From NCBI RefSeq assembly GCF_013032445.1, contig NZ_WQCA01000001.1:422610-486609 (forward strand): 64,000 bases of DNA, in the 5' to 3' direction. This DNA is from Ruegeria arenilitoris. GTDB lineage: Bacteria; Pseudomonadota; Alphaproteobacteria; Rhodobacterales; Rhodobacteraceae. Each line of letters opens with the position of its first letter. Position 1 is the first letter of the stretch. A program made the position numbers and the translations under genes. Shown piece by piece: positions 53,012 through 62,752 of the stretch. The notes below the pieces were generated by a model. The model saw nothing but the letters and a program-made list of their open reading frames with translations. It made no database searches and was not told where the DNA came from.

Positions 53012-54315
53012 TGCGTGATCCTCTCGTGCACAAGTGTCGGCATCGGCCCTGCATCCGGGCCAATCACAATGGCCTTTTTCACTGCATCGGCAGCCTGCCG
53101 CGCAGCATCTTCACGGGAAGCGTGGACCACCGCCAAAGACGCGCCCTTTTCGATCCTGTCACCCAGCCGGACAATGCACGAAAGACCAACCGCCGGATCG
53201 ATCACGTCATCTTCGACCTGCCGACCGCCGCCCAGCGCGACCACGGCGAGGCCCAGCGCCTCGCCATCTATTTCAGTGACGTAGCCGCCGGTATCAGCGG
53301 GCACCTCAAGGATCACACTGGCTTCGGGCAAGTAGCGGGACCAATTATCGACAAACTGTAAGGGTCCACCGACCGCGGCCATCATACGGCCAAACCGTTC
53401 AGCCGCACGACCATCGCGGATAACGTCGGTGATCTTGTCGCGCCCCTCATCAGCGGTTGCGAACATACCAACATCGGCCAGAAGCACCCCGCCCAACTCG
53501 GCCGAGATTTCGGCCAGCGGTTCATAATGCGCCCTGGTCAGAACCTTCATCACCTCCGCCACTTCCAGCGCGTTGCCCAGCGCCGGGGCCAAAGGTTGGT
53601 GCATATCGGTGATCACGGCCGAGGTCCTGCACCCCGCGGCATTGGCCGTTTCCGTAAGGGCCCGCGCCAGATTGCAGGCATCTTCAAGCGTCTTCATGAA
53701 CGCGCCAGAGCCAACCTTGACGTCCAGCACCAAGGCCTCGGGGCTGGCGGCCAGTTTCTTGGACAGGATCGACGCGGTGATGAGGTCCAGACTTTCCACC
53801 GTCGCCGTCACATCGCGGATCGCGTAGAGTCGCTTGTCCGCGGGGGCAATCTGCCCCGTTGCACCGACGATGGCTGCGCCGGTGTCGCGCAAGATCTGGG
53901 TCAGACGTTCCTGCCCGATCTGCGTGCTGACGCCCGGAATGGATTCCAGTTTATCCAGCGTGCCACCGGTGTGCCCCAGCCCACGGCCCGAGATCATCGG
54001 AACATATGCGCCGAGTTCAGCCAGTGCCGGGGCCAGCACCAGAGAAACGCTGTCGCCCACCCCTCCGGTCGAGTGTTTGTCGATCACCGGACCGTCGAAA
54101 TCCCAGCTCAATACATCGCCGCTTTCGCGCATGGCCACGGTCAGATCAGCGCGCCCCTGCGCACCCAACCCGCCCATGCAAACGGCCATGGCAAAGGCCC
54201 CGGCCTGCGCGTCGCTGACGCCGCCATCGGCCAGACCCTGCGCGAACCATGTCAGTTCCTCACCGGTGGGCACCTGCCCCCGGCGCAGCTTTGCGATGAT
54301 CGAACGGGCGTCCAT
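53008..54315 (-). CDS. deoA: Thymidine phosphorylase
   Basis: 435 residues. Phosphorolysis of thymidine and deoxyuridine to base and deoxyribose 1-phosphate. ARSIIAKLRRGQVPTGEELTWFAQGLADG is the N-terminal helical domain; DKHSTGGVGDSVSLVLAPALAELG binds phosphate and VPMISGRGLGHTGGTLDKLESIPG follows. The ATG at 54315 gives the canonical N-terminus; the frame extends to 54384 over the end of cdd. It is four bases downstream of the cdd stop. Confidence 0.96.
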   Translation of the reverse strand: MDARSIIAKLRRGQVPTGEELTWFAQGLADGGVSDAQAGAFAMAVCMGGLGAQGRADLTVAMRESGDVLSWDFDGPVIDKHSTGGVGDSVSLVLAPALAELGAYVPMISGRGLGHTGGTLDKLESIPGVSTQIGQERLTQILRDTGAAIVGATGQIAPADKRLYAIRDVTATVESLDLITASILSKKLAASPEALVLDVKVGSGAFMKTLEDACNLARALTETANAAGCRTSAVITDMHQPLAPALGNALEVAEVMKVLTRAHYEPLAEISAELGGVLLADVGMFATADEGRDKITDVIRDGRAAERFGRMMAAVGGPLQFVDNWSRYLPEASVILEVPADTGGYVTEIDGEALGLAVVALGGGRQVEDDVIDPAVGLSCIVRLGDRIEKGASLAVVHASREDAARQAADAVKKAIVIGPDAGPMPTLVHERITQ

Positions 54316-54319
54316 GGGC

Positions 54320-54712
54320 TCAGATGTCTTCCAAATGAGAGGCGTCGAACGCGCCAGGCAGCAGGTCACCGATGGTGGTTTCAAACTCGGCCCCGTCGAC
54401 CGTGGCCAGCGTCACCTTGACGTCGCGCTTGCCGAATTCGGCCAGCTTCTGGCGGCACCCCCCACAGGGCGGCACCGGTTGCGGAGAGGACGCGACCACG
54501 TAAACCTCAGTCAGGCTCTGTTCGCCCGCAGCGACCATGGCGGCAATGGCGCCAGCCTCGGCACAGGTGCCTTCGGGATAGGCCACGTTTTCGACGTTGC
54601 AGCCGGAATAAACCTCGCCCGAGGCCGACCGGATCGCCGCGCCAACTTTGAAATTCGAATAGGGCGCATATGCTTTCTCGCGGACGGACAGTGCGGCGTC
54701 TTTCAAAGTCAT
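54320..54712 (-). CDS. cdd: Cytidine deaminase
   Basis: 130 residues, the short tetrameric form. Deaminates (deoxy)cytidine to (deoxy)uridine. Zinc ligands are Cys50, Cys83 and Cys86, with catalytic Glu52 (TCAEAGAI ... PPCGGCRQKL); AYAPYSNFKVGAA and YSGCNVENVAYPEG bind substrate. The ATG at 54712 is chosen over upstream codons up to 54769 since it gives the standard start. First gene of the salvage operon cdd-deoA-deoB-add-upp. Confidence 0.96.
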   Translation of the reverse strand: MTLKDAALSVREKAYAPYSNFKVGAAIRSASGEVYSGCNVENVAYPEGTCAEAGAIAAMVAAGEQSLTEVYVVASSPQPVPPCGGCRQKLAEFGKRDVKVTLATVDGAEFETTIGDLLPGAFDASHLEDI

Positions 54713-54801
54713 GGCGATTCCCCAATTTTTGATCATCTGGTCAGAAAGACATACCCTAAATGAAACCATCCGGGGAGTTGAAGCCCCGAGCGACAGATTC
54801 C

Positions 54802-55911
54802 TTAGCCCAGCGTCGTATTGAACGTGCCCGGCAGGGTCACTTCGAGCAGTTCAACATCGTCCGAGGGATCGGCCAGCCGGGTAAGCATACCGGGCGGAAT
54901 GACAAAAGCATCCCCCTGTTCAAGCCGGAACGGATCGCGGCCTTCACCCTCCAGCGTGACTTCCCCATTCATTACAAAGGTAAAGTGGATATCCGTGTAA
55001 TGAGCAGCCCAGACCGGATCGCCCTGCCCTTTGCGCACGACCTGCACCCCGGCAACACTATTGGTGTTCTCGGCAATGGTCGTGTCGCGACAGATATAGC
55101 CCGGCAGGCGGAACGGGCCCCATTCGGCCCCTTGGGACTGATTGAAGACGAACCGTTGGCCCTGCCATTCCCGTTCCGGGCGGTAGTGTGGTGTGGGCAA
55201 GTCCATCTCATGATCGATCTCGGTGACATGTTCGGCCGGCACGCCGATCTCGATCACCTGCACATTGTCCGAGGCCTCAAGCACACGATGGCGGATTTCC
55301 GGCGGCTGGATAAAGCAATCTCCCGCAGTCAGGCGCATTTTCTCACCCTGATCCTCGTAGACCACATCGACCCAGCCATGGATGCAGAAGATCAGCTGAA
55401 ACCCGACCTTGTGGAAATGCACCATATCAGGAACCGGCCCACCGTCCGGAATGCGAATATGGCTGGCGATGATCGAGCCACCCAGCCGGTCCGGCACCAG
55501 ATCGCGATAATGCATCCCGGCCCGGCCAATGATCCAAGGCGCCTGGTCCTTGAGCCTGCGCACCACGAAAGAATGGACCGTCTCCGGCATGACCAGAGGT
55601 GGGTTCAACTCGTCGATCTCCACTCGGGTGCCGTTGGGGGCCACAAGGCTGCGCTGACCACCCGCGAATTCATCCGGGCTTTCTGTCAGGATGCGCAATG
55701 TTCCGGGAGGTTCGGGCGCGTCTTTTTCGATCCGCAGACGCAGGCCGTGGCCCGAAAACACAGCGATGCGCGGATCGTCGGCGGGATAGATCATGTCCAT
55801 CCGCATCCCCAGAACCTTGGTGAAGAACGGAATGTCGTCGCGCAATTCCTGCGTCGGCAGGCGGAATTCAGCTTGGGTCTGGGCGTGCGGTTTGTTCATG
55901 GATGGTCTCAT
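54802..55911 (-). CDS. VOC-cupin-cupin fusion protein
   Basis: 369 residues with three parts. Residues about 10-75 look like half of a vicinal-oxygen-chelate (glyoxalase-type) unit: LPTQELRDDIPFFTKVLGMRMDMIYPADDPRIAVFSGHGLRLRIE. Residues about 145-235 are a cupin with IPDGGPVPDMVHFHKVGFQLIFCIHGWVDVVYEDQ and CFIQPPEIRHRVLEAS. Residues about 290-365 are a second cupin (WAAHYTDIHFTFVMNGEVTLEGEG, DAFVIPPGMLTRLADPSD). The layout recalls bicupin dioxygenases such as gentisate dioxygenase, but the reaction is unknown. ATGs at 55911 and 55899 are both possible; either overlaps the upstream membrane-protein gene. Confidence 0.75.
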   Translation of the reverse strand: MRPSMNKPHAQTQAEFRLPTQELRDDIPFFTKVLGMRMDMIYPADDPRIAVFSGHGLRLRIEKDAPEPPGTLRILTESPDEFAGGQRSLVAPNGTRVEIDELNPPLVMPETVHSFVVRRLKDQAPWIIGRAGMHYRDLVPDRLGGSIIASHIRIPDGGPVPDMVHFHKVGFQLIFCIHGWVDVVYEDQGEKMRLTAGDCFIQPPEIRHRVLEASDNVQVIEIGVPAEHVTEIDHEMDLPTPHYRPEREWQGQRFVFNQSQGAEWGPFRLPGYICRDTTIAENTNSVAGVQVVRKGQGDPVWAAHYTDIHFTFVMNGEVTLEGEGRDPFRLEQGDAFVIPPGMLTRLADPSDDVELLEVTLPGTFNTTLG

Positions 55912-56557
55912 CGGCCTTGGCTTTCGGCCATCCGATCAGAACGGCGGCCAAAATGCCAACCGAAAAGAACATCTCGAGCGTTTCTTCCAGCACGAACAGA
56001 CGGGTCGCCATGACGGCTGTCATCTCGGCGCCGATGGCGCTGCTGACCTCTTCCAACCCCTGCGCGATGACAGCGCACATACCGGCCAGAAAGAACACCA
56101 GCAGAAACGGTGCCCGTTCTTTGAACGCTCGACATCCGTTCGGGATTCCGTGCCAAACCAGACCGCCCAACACGATCACCGCTAGCACCACCCGTACCAC
56201 CGTCATATCCAGCAGGCCATCCAGACCGTTCAGAATAAAGTAAGGCGTGCTGTCCACCGCATAAATATCGGCCTCAAGCTCTCGTTCCGCCAGCAACAGC
56301 AGAACCACGCCAATATACAGGCGGCTGATCCCGCGATACCGGTAGAGCGCCACCAAACCAGCGGCCAGCAACGCCGCGGCCGAGCCGGTCTCGATCAGGC
56401 CACCCTCTTGGTTAAACTCCGCTGCCTGCATCGGCCACAGCGAGATGGCGCACAGGATCACTATGCCCAGAACAATGGCCGCGCTGAGCACGGATCCAAA
56501 TTTGCTTTTGTTCGACGAGAGGTGTGCGACCGTCTCGACGTTTTTCTGATAGCTCAT
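55868..56557 (-). CDS. Six-helix membrane protein of unknown function
   Basis: 229 residues with about six hydrophobic segments (starting near residues 20, 55, 80, 120, 150 and 190). Acidic residues sit at helix ends or inside helices: LLLLAERELEADIYAVD, VIAQGLEEVSSAIGAEM and VLEETLEMFFSVGIL. I do not recognise the family. The ATG at 56557 is preferred over the longer frame to 56641, which has a non-hydrophobic, Cys/His-rich extension. The coding region overlaps the VOC-cupin gene by 44 bases (or 32 with the shorter start), implying coupled expression. Confidence 0.7.
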   Translation of the reverse strand: MSYQKNVETVAHLSSNKSKFGSVLSAAIVLGIVILCAISLWPMQAAEFNQEGGLIETGSAAALLAAGLVALYRYRGISRLYIGVVLLLLAERELEADIYAVDSTPYFILNGLDGLLDMTVVRVVLAVIVLGGLVWHGIPNGCRAFKERAPFLLVFFLAGMCAVIAQGLEEVSSAIGAEMTAVMATRLFVLEETLEMFFSVGILAAVLIGWPKAKADETIHEQTARPDPS

Positions 56558-56736
56558 GCAGGTTTTCTCGATGCAAACGGGGTGGGTTCGAAAGTTGCGG
56601 GAATGTAAATGTTTTGCGACAGAAATCAAGCACAGCGGCAAATCGGCCCGCTTTGCGTTCTTAAGTGACGCAGCGTAGCCAAGCCCAAAAAATTAGTTTA
56701 AGGCTAAATCAAATTTCAGAAGGGAGCTGAATTTCG

Positions 56737-59010
56737 ATGTCGGATACACCCAGTTTGCGGCAGGCCGCGCTTGAATACCACGCCCATCCAAAACCCGGGA
56801 AGCTGGAAATCAAGGCGACCAAGCCGATGGCCAACGGTCGTGATCTGGCGCGCGCCTATTCACCCGGTGTGGCCGAGGCCAGCCTCGAGATCAAGGCGGA
56901 TGCATCCAACGCGGAACGCTATACCGCGCGTGGCAATCTGGTGGCGGTTGTCTCGAACGGCACGGCGGTTCTGGGGCTGGGCAATATCGGTGCGCTGGCC
57001 TCGAAACCGGTGATGGAGGGAAAGGCGGTACTGTTCAAGAAGTTCGCCGGCATCGATTGTTTCGACATCGAGGTCGATCAGCCCGACCCGGAAAAGCTGG
57101 CCGATATCGTCTGCGCGCTGGAGCCAACCTTTGGTGCCATCAATCTGGAAGACATTAAGGCCCCCGATTGCTTTGTCGTTGAAAAGTTGTGCCGTGAGCG
57201 GATGAACATTCCGGTCTTTCACGACGATCAGCACGGCACTGCCATCGTGGTCGGCGCGGCCGCGAAGAACGCGCTGCATGTGGCAGGCAAGAAGTTCGAG
57301 GATGTCAAAGTCGTCTCGACCGGCGGTGGCGCGGCGGGCATTGCCTGCCTGATGATGCTGGTCAAACTGGGCGTCAAACGAGAGAATATCTGGCTGTGTG
57401 ACATTCACGGATTGGTCTACGAAGGCCGTGCCGAAGATATGAACCCGCACAAGGACCAGTTCGCACAGAAAACCGATTTGCGCACTTTGGATGACGTGAT
57501 TGGCGATGCCGACCTATTCCTGGGCCTCAGCGGCCCCAATGTGCTCAAGCCCGAGATGGTCGAGAAAATGGCCAAGCGCCCGATCATCTTCGCGCTGGCC
57601 AACCCGACGCCCGAGATTCTGCCGCAGGCCGCGCGCGAGGTCGCACCGGATGCGATCATCGCCACTGGTCGCAGCGACTTCCCCAATCAGGTCAACAACG
57701 TGTTGTGTTTCCCCTTTATCTTCCGGGGCGCGCTGGATGTGGGGGCAACCGAGATCAACGACGAGATGCAGATTGCCTGCGTGGACGGTATCGCCGAGAT
57801 GGCCCGCGCCACCACCAGCGCCGAAGCCGCTGCGGCCTATAAGGGCGAGCAACTGACGTTCGGCCCGGATTATCTGATCCCGAAACCGTTTGACCCGCGT
57901 CTGGTAGGCGTCGTGTCCTCCTCCGTGGCTAAGGCAGCGATGGACAGCGGCGTCGCCAAGCGCCCGATCGACGATATCGAGGCGTATAAAGAACGCCTGA
58001 ACCAGACCGTATTCAAATCCGCTCTGATCATGCGGCCTGTATTCGAGGCTGCCGCAGTCGCTTCGCGCCGGATCGTATTTGCCGAGGGTGAAGATGAACG
58101 CGTGCTGCGCGCCGCGCAGGCCATTCTGGAGGAAACCACAGAAACACCTATCCTGATTGGCCGTCCCGACGTTATTAGCGCCCGGTGCGAGAGGATGGGC
58201 CTGACGGTTCGCCCCGGTGAGGATTTCCAGATCGTGAACCCGCAGGATGACCCGCGGTACTATGACTATTGGAACTCGTACCACGCGCTTATGCAGCGCC
58301 GCGGCGTGACGCCCGATCTGGCCAAGGCGATCATGCGAACGAACAACACTGCGATTGCCGCCATCATGGTGCACCGGGGAGAAGCTGACAGCTTGATCTG
58401 CGGTACCTTCGGCGAATACCGCTGGCATCTGAACTATGTGCAACAGGTTCTGGCCGATGGCGACTTGCGCCCGCACGGCGCGCTGTCCCTGATGATCCTC
58501 GAGGACGGACCCCTGTTCATCGCCGACACCCATGTCCGGCAATTGCCGACACCCGAAGAACTGGCCGAATCCACACTCGGGGCCGCGCGCCACGTGCGCC
58601 GTTTCGGTATCGAACCCAAGATCGCCTTCTGCTCGCAATCGCAATTCGGCAATCAGGCCGAAGGCTCTGGCAAACGTCTGCGCGCCGCGCTGGAGATCCT
58701 GGATGCCGAACCACGCGACTTTACCTATGAAGGTGAAATGAACCTCGATCTGGCGCTGGACCCAGAGCTGCGGTCGCGGATTTTCCCGAACTCGCGCCTG
58801 GAAGGCACGGCAAATGTACTGATCTTCGCCCATGCAGATGCGGCCAGCGGTGTGCGCAATATCCTGAAGATGAAAGCTGACGGACTGGAAGTCGGGCCGA
58901 TCCTGATGGGCATGGGCAACAAGGCGCATATCGTGACCCCATCCATCACGGCCCGCGGGTTGTTGAACATGGCCGCCATTGCCGGAACGCCGGTGGCGCA
59001 TTACGGCTAA
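56737..59010 (+). CDS. maeB: NADP-dependent malic enzyme with phosphotransacetylase-like domain
   Basis: 757 residues. Decarboxylates malate to pyruvate with NADP+. The malic-enzyme part (about 1-430) has [69 protein letters not shown] and [13 protein letters not shown]. The rest is the phosphotransacetylase-like domain typical of large proteobacterial malic enzymes ([30 protein letters not shown]); it usually has no acetyltransferase activity and is thought to regulate. GGGAGC before the ATG. The 180-base gap upstream holds its promoter and nothing else I can see. Confidence 0.95.
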   Translation: MSDTPSLRQAALEYHAHPKPGKLEIKATKPMANGRDLARAYSPGVAEASLEIKADASNAERYTARGNLVAVVSNGTAVLGLGNIGALASKPVMEGKAVLFKKFAGIDCFDIEVDQPDPEKLADIVCALEPTFGAINLEDIKAPDCFVVEKLCRERMNIPVFHDDQHGTAIVVGAAAKNALHVAGKKFEDVKVVSTGGGAAGIACLMMLVKLGVKRENIWLCDIHGLVYEGRAEDMNPHKDQFAQKTDLRTLDDVIGDADLFLGLSGPNVLKPEMVEKMAKRPIIFALANPTPEILPQAAREVAPDAIIATGRSDFPNQVNNVLCFPFIFRGALDVGATEINDEMQIACVDGIAEMARATTSAEAAAAYKGEQLTFGPDYLIPKPFDPRLVGVVSSSVAKAAMDSGVAKRPIDDIEAYKERLNQTVFKSALIMRPVFEAAAVASRRIVFAEGEDERVLRAAQAILEETTETPILIGRPDVISARCERMGLTVRPGEDFQIVNPQDDPRYYDYWNSYHALMQRRGVTPDLAKAIMRTNNTAIAAIMVHRGEADSLICGTFGEYRWHLNYVQQVLADGDLRPHGALSLMILEDGPLFIADTHVRQLPTPEELAESTLGAARHVRRFGIEPKIAFCSQSQFGNQAEGSGKRLRAALEILDAEPRDFTYEGEMNLDLALDPELRSRIFPNSRLEGTANVLIFAHADAASGVRNILKMKADGLEVGPILMGMGNKAHIVTPSITARGLLNMAAIAGTPVAHYG

Positions 59011-59024
59011 CGCCGAAAACAGGG

Positions 59025-59052
59025 GCTCGGGTGCCCGCGACGGCACCTGAGC
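59025..59052 (+). terminator. Hairpin after maeB
   Basis: Stem GCTCGGGTGCC / GGCACCTGAGC (11 bp, one G-U pair), loop CGCGAC. No T-run follows, so it is terminator-like rather than a textbook intrinsic terminator. Confidence 0.5.
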
Positions 59053-59074
59053 AAATCCCGGGCGTCAGTGATTC

Positions 59075-59193
59075 TTTGCACGCCTAACTTTGCAGATTTG
59101 CAAAAGCCTCCTCTCCAGACGCGCAACTTTGCCCTCTTAAAACACTTTGCAAAAATTTGCAGGCGAATTCGGCGTATCCTGCAAAGATTTTGC
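59075..59193 (+). promoter_or_regulatory. TTTGCAAA box array ahead of prpE
   Basis: TTTGCA at 59075 and 59089, TTTGCAAA at 59097-59104 and 59146-59153, TTTGCA at 59156, TGCAAA at 59180 and TTTGCG at 59188. Two spaced pairs stand out: TTTGCAGATTTGCAAA (59089-59104) and TTTGCAAAAATTTGCA (59146-59161). TTTGCAAA is the box bound by short-chain acyl-CoA regulators of the ScfR group, e.g. PccR of Rhodobacter sphaeroides, which control propionyl-CoA use (established knowledge). The gene that follows is a propionyl-CoA synthetase, which fits. No regulator gene of this type is in the window. Confidence 0.75.
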
Positions 59194-59283
59194 GATAAAG
59201 TGACGCCCCGTTATGTCCCTCGCTTGTGTGTGCCCCCCTACCCACCTTACACACTGCGCAAGGGATTTAAGGAGGAGACCAAC

Positions 59284-61173
59284 GTGGCTTATCAGGACGT
59301 TTACGAAAGCTGGAAATCCGATCCAGAGGCATACTGGATGGAGGCCGCCAAAGGGATCGACTGGGTTCAACCTCCGACCAAAGCACTGTTTGACGACAAC
59401 GCGCCGATGTATGAGTGGTTCTGCGATGCCAAGGTCAACACCTGCTGGAACGCGGTGGACCGCCACGTCGAAAACGGCCGCGGAGAGCAGACGGCCATCA
59501 TCTATGACAGCCCGATCACCCACACCAAGCGCGAGATTTCCTATGTCGAGCTGCGCAACCGCGTGGCCAACCTGGCCGGCGCTCTGCGGGCCAAGGGTGT
59601 CGAAAAAGGTGACCGGGTCATCATCTACATGCCGATGATCCCCGAAGCGCTTGAGGCAATGTTGGCTTGCGCTCGTCTTGGCGCCGTGCATTCGGTGGTA
59701 TTCGGCGGCTTTGCCAGCAACGAACTGGCCGTCCGGATTGACGATGCAAAACCCAAGGCAATCATCGCCGCCTCATGCGGGATGGAGCCGGGCCGCGTCG
59801 TGCACTACAAACCCCTGCTGGACGGCGCCATCGACATGGCCAGCCACAAGCCCGATTTCTGCGTGATCTTCCAGCGCGAACAGGAAGTAGCGCAGCTGGT
59901 CGAGGGGCGTGACTATAACTGGCACGGGTTCCAATACGGCGTCGAACCGGCGGAGTGCGTTCCGGTGGATGGCAACGATCCGGCCTATATCCTCTACACC
60001 TCGGGCACCACGGGTGCGCCCAAGGGTGTCGTGCGCCCGACCGCAGGCCATCTGGTTGCGCTGAACTGGACGATGAAGAACATCTATGATGTCGATCCCG
60101 GCGACGTATTCTGGGCGGCGTCCGATGTGGGCTGGGTCGTGGGGCATTCCTACATCTGCTACGCACCCCTGATCCATGGCAACACCACTATCGTCTTCGA
60201 AGGCAAACCGGTCGGCACCCCCGACGCGGGCACGTTCTGGCGGGTGATTTCCGAGCACAAGGTCAAAAGCTTCTTCACAGCCCCCACTGCCATCCGCGCC
60301 GTCAAACGCGAAGACCCCAAGGGCGAGATGCTGGAGAAATACGACCTGTCCAACCTGCGCGCCTTGTATCTGGCAGGTGAGCGCGCCGATCCCGATACGA
60401 TCGAATGGGCTCAGAATGCGCTGAAGGTTCCGGTGATCGACCACTGGTGGCAGACGGAAACCGGTTGGGCCATCGCGGGTAACCCACTGGGGATCGAGGA
60501 ACTGCCGGTCAAGCTGGGCTCTCCGGCCAAGCCGATGCCGGGTTATGACGTGCAGATCCTGGACGAAGGCGGCCACCCGATGAAGCCGGGCGAACTGGGC
60601 GCGATTGCGGTCAAACTGCCGCTGCCTCCGGGCACCTTGCCGACTTTGTGGAACGCAGAAGAGCGGTTCAAAAGCTCATACCTAGAACACTTCCCCGGCT
60701 ACTACGAAACCGGCGATGCGGGCATGATTGATGAGGACGGATACCTTTATATCATGGCGCGCACCGATGACGTGATCAACGTCGCGGGCCACCGCCTGTC
60801 CACCGGCGGGATGGAAGAGGTTCTGGCCGCCCACCCCGACGTGGCCGAATGCGCCGTGATTGGTGTGACCGATCAGCTCAAAGGGCAGATGCCGGTTGGT
60901 TTCCTGTGCCTGAACGCAGGTTGCGACCGTGACCACGGTGAGGTCGTGCAGGATGTGGTCAAGCTGGTCCGCGAAAAGATCGGCCCGGTGGCCGCCTTCA
61001 AACAGGCGGTCGTGGTGGATCGCCTGCCCAAGACCCGCTCGGGCAAAATCCTGCGCGGCACGATGGTGTCGATTGCGGACAGTCAGGACTACAAGATGCC
61101 CGCAACAATCGACGATCCGGCCATTCTGGACGAGATCACCGTGGCGCTGAAATCCATCGGCTACGCCCAGTAA
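59284..61173 (+). CDS. prpE: Propionyl-CoA synthetase (propionate-CoA ligase)
   Basis: 629 residues, AMP-forming acyl-CoA synthetase of the PrpE subgroup. Activates propionate (and acetate less well). Seen: AYQDVYESWKSDPEAYWMEAAKGIDW, PMIPEALEAMLACARLGAVHSVVFGGF, the P-loop from Tyr238 (YTSGTTGAPKG), GWVVGHSYICYAPL, WWQTETGW, RTDDVINVAGHRLSTGGMEE and the acetylatable Lys588 in LPKTRSGKILRG; the end ATIDDPAILDEI is PrpE-like. GTG start at 59284, eight bases after AAGGAGG; the frame extends to 59068 but that stretch is the promoter region. TTTGCAAA boxes upstream predict control by propionyl-CoA. Confidence 0.92.
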   Translation: MAYQDVYESWKSDPEAYWMEAAKGIDWVQPPTKALFDDNAPMYEWFCDAKVNTCWNAVDRHVENGRGEQTAIIYDSPITHTKREISYVELRNRVANLAGALRAKGVEKGDRVIIYMPMIPEALEAMLACARLGAVHSVVFGGFASNELAVRIDDAKPKAIIAASCGMEPGRVVHYKPLLDGAIDMASHKPDFCVIFQREQEVAQLVEGRDYNWHGFQYGVEPAECVPVDGNDPAYILYTSGTTGAPKGVVRPTAGHLVALNWTMKNIYDVDPGDVFWAASDVGWVVGHSYICYAPLIHGNTTIVFEGKPVGTPDAGTFWRVISEHKVKSFFTAPTAIRAVKREDPKGEMLEKYDLSNLRALYLAGERADPDTIEWAQNALKVPVIDHWWQTETGWAIAGNPLGIEELPVKLGSPAKPMPGYDVQILDEGGHPMKPGELGAIAVKLPLPPGTLPTLWNAEERFKSSYLEHFPGYYETGDAGMIDEDGYLYIMARTDDVINVAGHRLSTGGMEEVLAAHPDVAECAVIGVTDQLKGQMPVGFLCLNAGCDRDHGEVVQDVVKLVREKIGPVAAFKQAVVVDRLPKTRSGKILRGTMVSIADSQDYKMPATIDDPAILDEITVALKSIGYAQ

Positions 61174-61180
61174 ACGCGCT

Positions 61181-61203
61181 GCGGGCGGTCTCTGATCGCC
61201 CGC
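61181..61203 (+). terminator. Hairpin after prpE
   Basis: Stem GCGGGCG / CGCCCGC (7 bp) with a 9-base loop, no T-run. Weak candidate terminator. Confidence 0.35.
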
Positions 61204-61267
61204 TATGCGCCTTTCCCTTGCAACCGGGACCAAGGCCCCTACTGTCTGACCAAGACAAAGAGGCCGC

Positions 61268-62707
61268 ATGACACATTCCGACATCTGGCGACTGAGCGCC
61301 ACCGACCTGACCGCCCTCACCCGCAGCGGAGACCTGAGCGCCGAAGACGCCGTACGCGCGTCCATTGAGCGGATGCATCAGGTTAACCCGGACCTGAACG
61401 CGGTGGTCGAGGATCTGAGCGCAGATGCGCTGGAACGTGCGCGCGGCCTTGATCAGGCGCGGGCGAAAGGAGCGCCGACAGGGTCGCTGCATGGCGTGCC
61501 CGTGACCATAAAAATCAACGTCGATCAAAAGGGCCACGCCACGTCAAACGGTGTCGTGGCTTTGAAAGACGTGATCGCCCCTGATGACGCGCCCGTCGTA
61601 CGCAACTTGCAAGACGCAGGGGCCGTGGTGGTCGGTCGGACCAACACGCCCGAGTTCTCGTTCCGGGCCGACACCGACAATCTGCTGCACGGCCGCACGC
61701 ATAACCCATGGGGACGGCATATCTCACCCGGCGGGTCTTCGGGGGGTGCTGGCGCCGCCGTGATGGCCGGAATTGGTGCGCTGGCCCATGGCAACGATAT
61801 TGGTGGCAGCCTGCGCTTTCCCGCCGCCGCCAACGGGGCCGTCACGGTAAAGCCCGGCCTCAGCCGCGTACCCGCTTGGAATCCCAGCCAACAGGCCGAG
61901 CGTGGACTTCTGGCGCAATCCATGTCCGTGCAAGGGCTGATCACACGCTGCGCCGCCGATCTGCACCTGTCGATGCCCAGCCTTATCGCAGCCGACCCGC
62001 GCGATCCGTTCCATGTGCCAATGCCCTGGCGCGGAGAAACGCCGGTCGGTCCCATCAAGGTCGCCTTCACCAAGGACACGTTCGGCTATGCCCTGCACCC
62101 TGAGGTCGACAAGGCGCTGGACACGGCCCGCGACGCTCTGATCGATGCGGGGTATCAGGTCGAAGAGGCCAGCCCGCCCGACGTGTTCGATTGCGGCAGA
62201 ACGGGATACCGCACGCTGATGGGTGAAGTCCTCACCCTACTGAAGGGCGATATTGAGGCCGCGGGGTCCGAGACCATACGCGATATCTTTGACGTCTATT
62301 TTCAGGAATTCCCGCCCATCGTCGGCACCGATCTGGTTCAGATGCTGGCTAAGCGCACCCATTATGCGCGGGAATGGTCACTGTTCATGCAGGATTACCC
62401 TTTGGTCCTGTCTCCCTTCCTGCCGCAGCCATTTTTCAAACCCGACCGGGACACCGAAGGTGCCGAAGGTGTGCACGAGGTTCTCGGCTGCGCGGTGTAT
62501 TCCTATGCAATGAATTTTCTGGGCCTGCCCGCCGCCTGCGTTCCAGCGCGGTTGGCTGATCTGCCGCAGGGACCGCAACCGATCAACGTCCAGATTGCCG
62601 CCCGGCGCTGGCGCGAAGATATGGCCGTGGATGCCGCCGCCGCAATCGAGGCGCGTGTAGGTCAGATGTGCCTGCCGCTTTGGGACAGAATGGTTAAGAC
62701 CGTATAA
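61268..62707 (+). CDS. Amidase signature family hydrolase
   Basis: 479 residues. Ser-cisSer-Lys triad: Lys82 in GVPVTIKINVDQKG, the serine pair at 157-158 in HISPGGSSGGAGAAV and the nucleophile Ser181 in GNDIGGSLRFPAAANG. DAGAVVVGRTNTPEFSF between them is typical. Hydrolyses an amide of unknown structure; no GatB or GatC-like gene is near, so it is not the tRNA amidotransferase subunit. Separated from prpE by 95 bases. Confidence 0.9.
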   Translation: MTHSDIWRLSATDLTALTRSGDLSAEDAVRASIERMHQVNPDLNAVVEDLSADALERARGLDQARAKGAPTGSLHGVPVTIKINVDQKGHATSNGVVALKDVIAPDDAPVVRNLQDAGAVVVGRTNTPEFSFRADTDNLLHGRTHNPWGRHISPGGSSGGAGAAVMAGIGALAHGNDIGGSLRFPAAANGAVTVKPGLSRVPAWNPSQQAERGLLAQSMSVQGLITRCAADLHLSMPSLIAADPRDPFHVPMPWRGETPVGPIKVAFTKDTFGYALHPEVDKALDTARDALIDAGYQVEEASPPDVFDCGRTGYRTLMGEVLTLLKGDIEAAGSETIRDIFDVYFQEFPPIVGTDLVQMLAKRTHYAREWSLFMQDYPLVLSPFLPQPFFKPDRDTEGAEGVHEVLGCAVYSYAMNFLGLPAACVPARLADLPQGPQPINVQIAARRWREDMAVDAAAAIEARVGQMCLPLWDRMVKTV

Positions 62708-62730
62708 ACTAACCCAACCAAAGAAATTGA

Positions 62731-62752
62731 CCCCGGGTTTTTGTACCCGGGG
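62731..62752 (+). terminator. Hairpin after the amidase gene
   Basis: Perfect 8-bp stem CCCCGGGT / ACCCGGGG with loop TTTTGT, followed by CCCGCTTA. GC-rich but lacking a T-run. The remaining bases to nadK (62753-62943) show no gene. Confidence 0.5.

Noticed and set aside
57514..59046. 510-codon open frame antisense to maeB
   Set aside because: It is the mirror of a strongly conserved gene; the translation is rich in His, Arg and Gln with no recognisable domain, a common effect of high GC.
59068..59283. 72-codon N-terminal extension of prpE
   Set aside because: The stretch holds the TTTGCAAA boxes, and GTG 59284 has AAGGAGG at the right distance and yields the normal family N-terminus.
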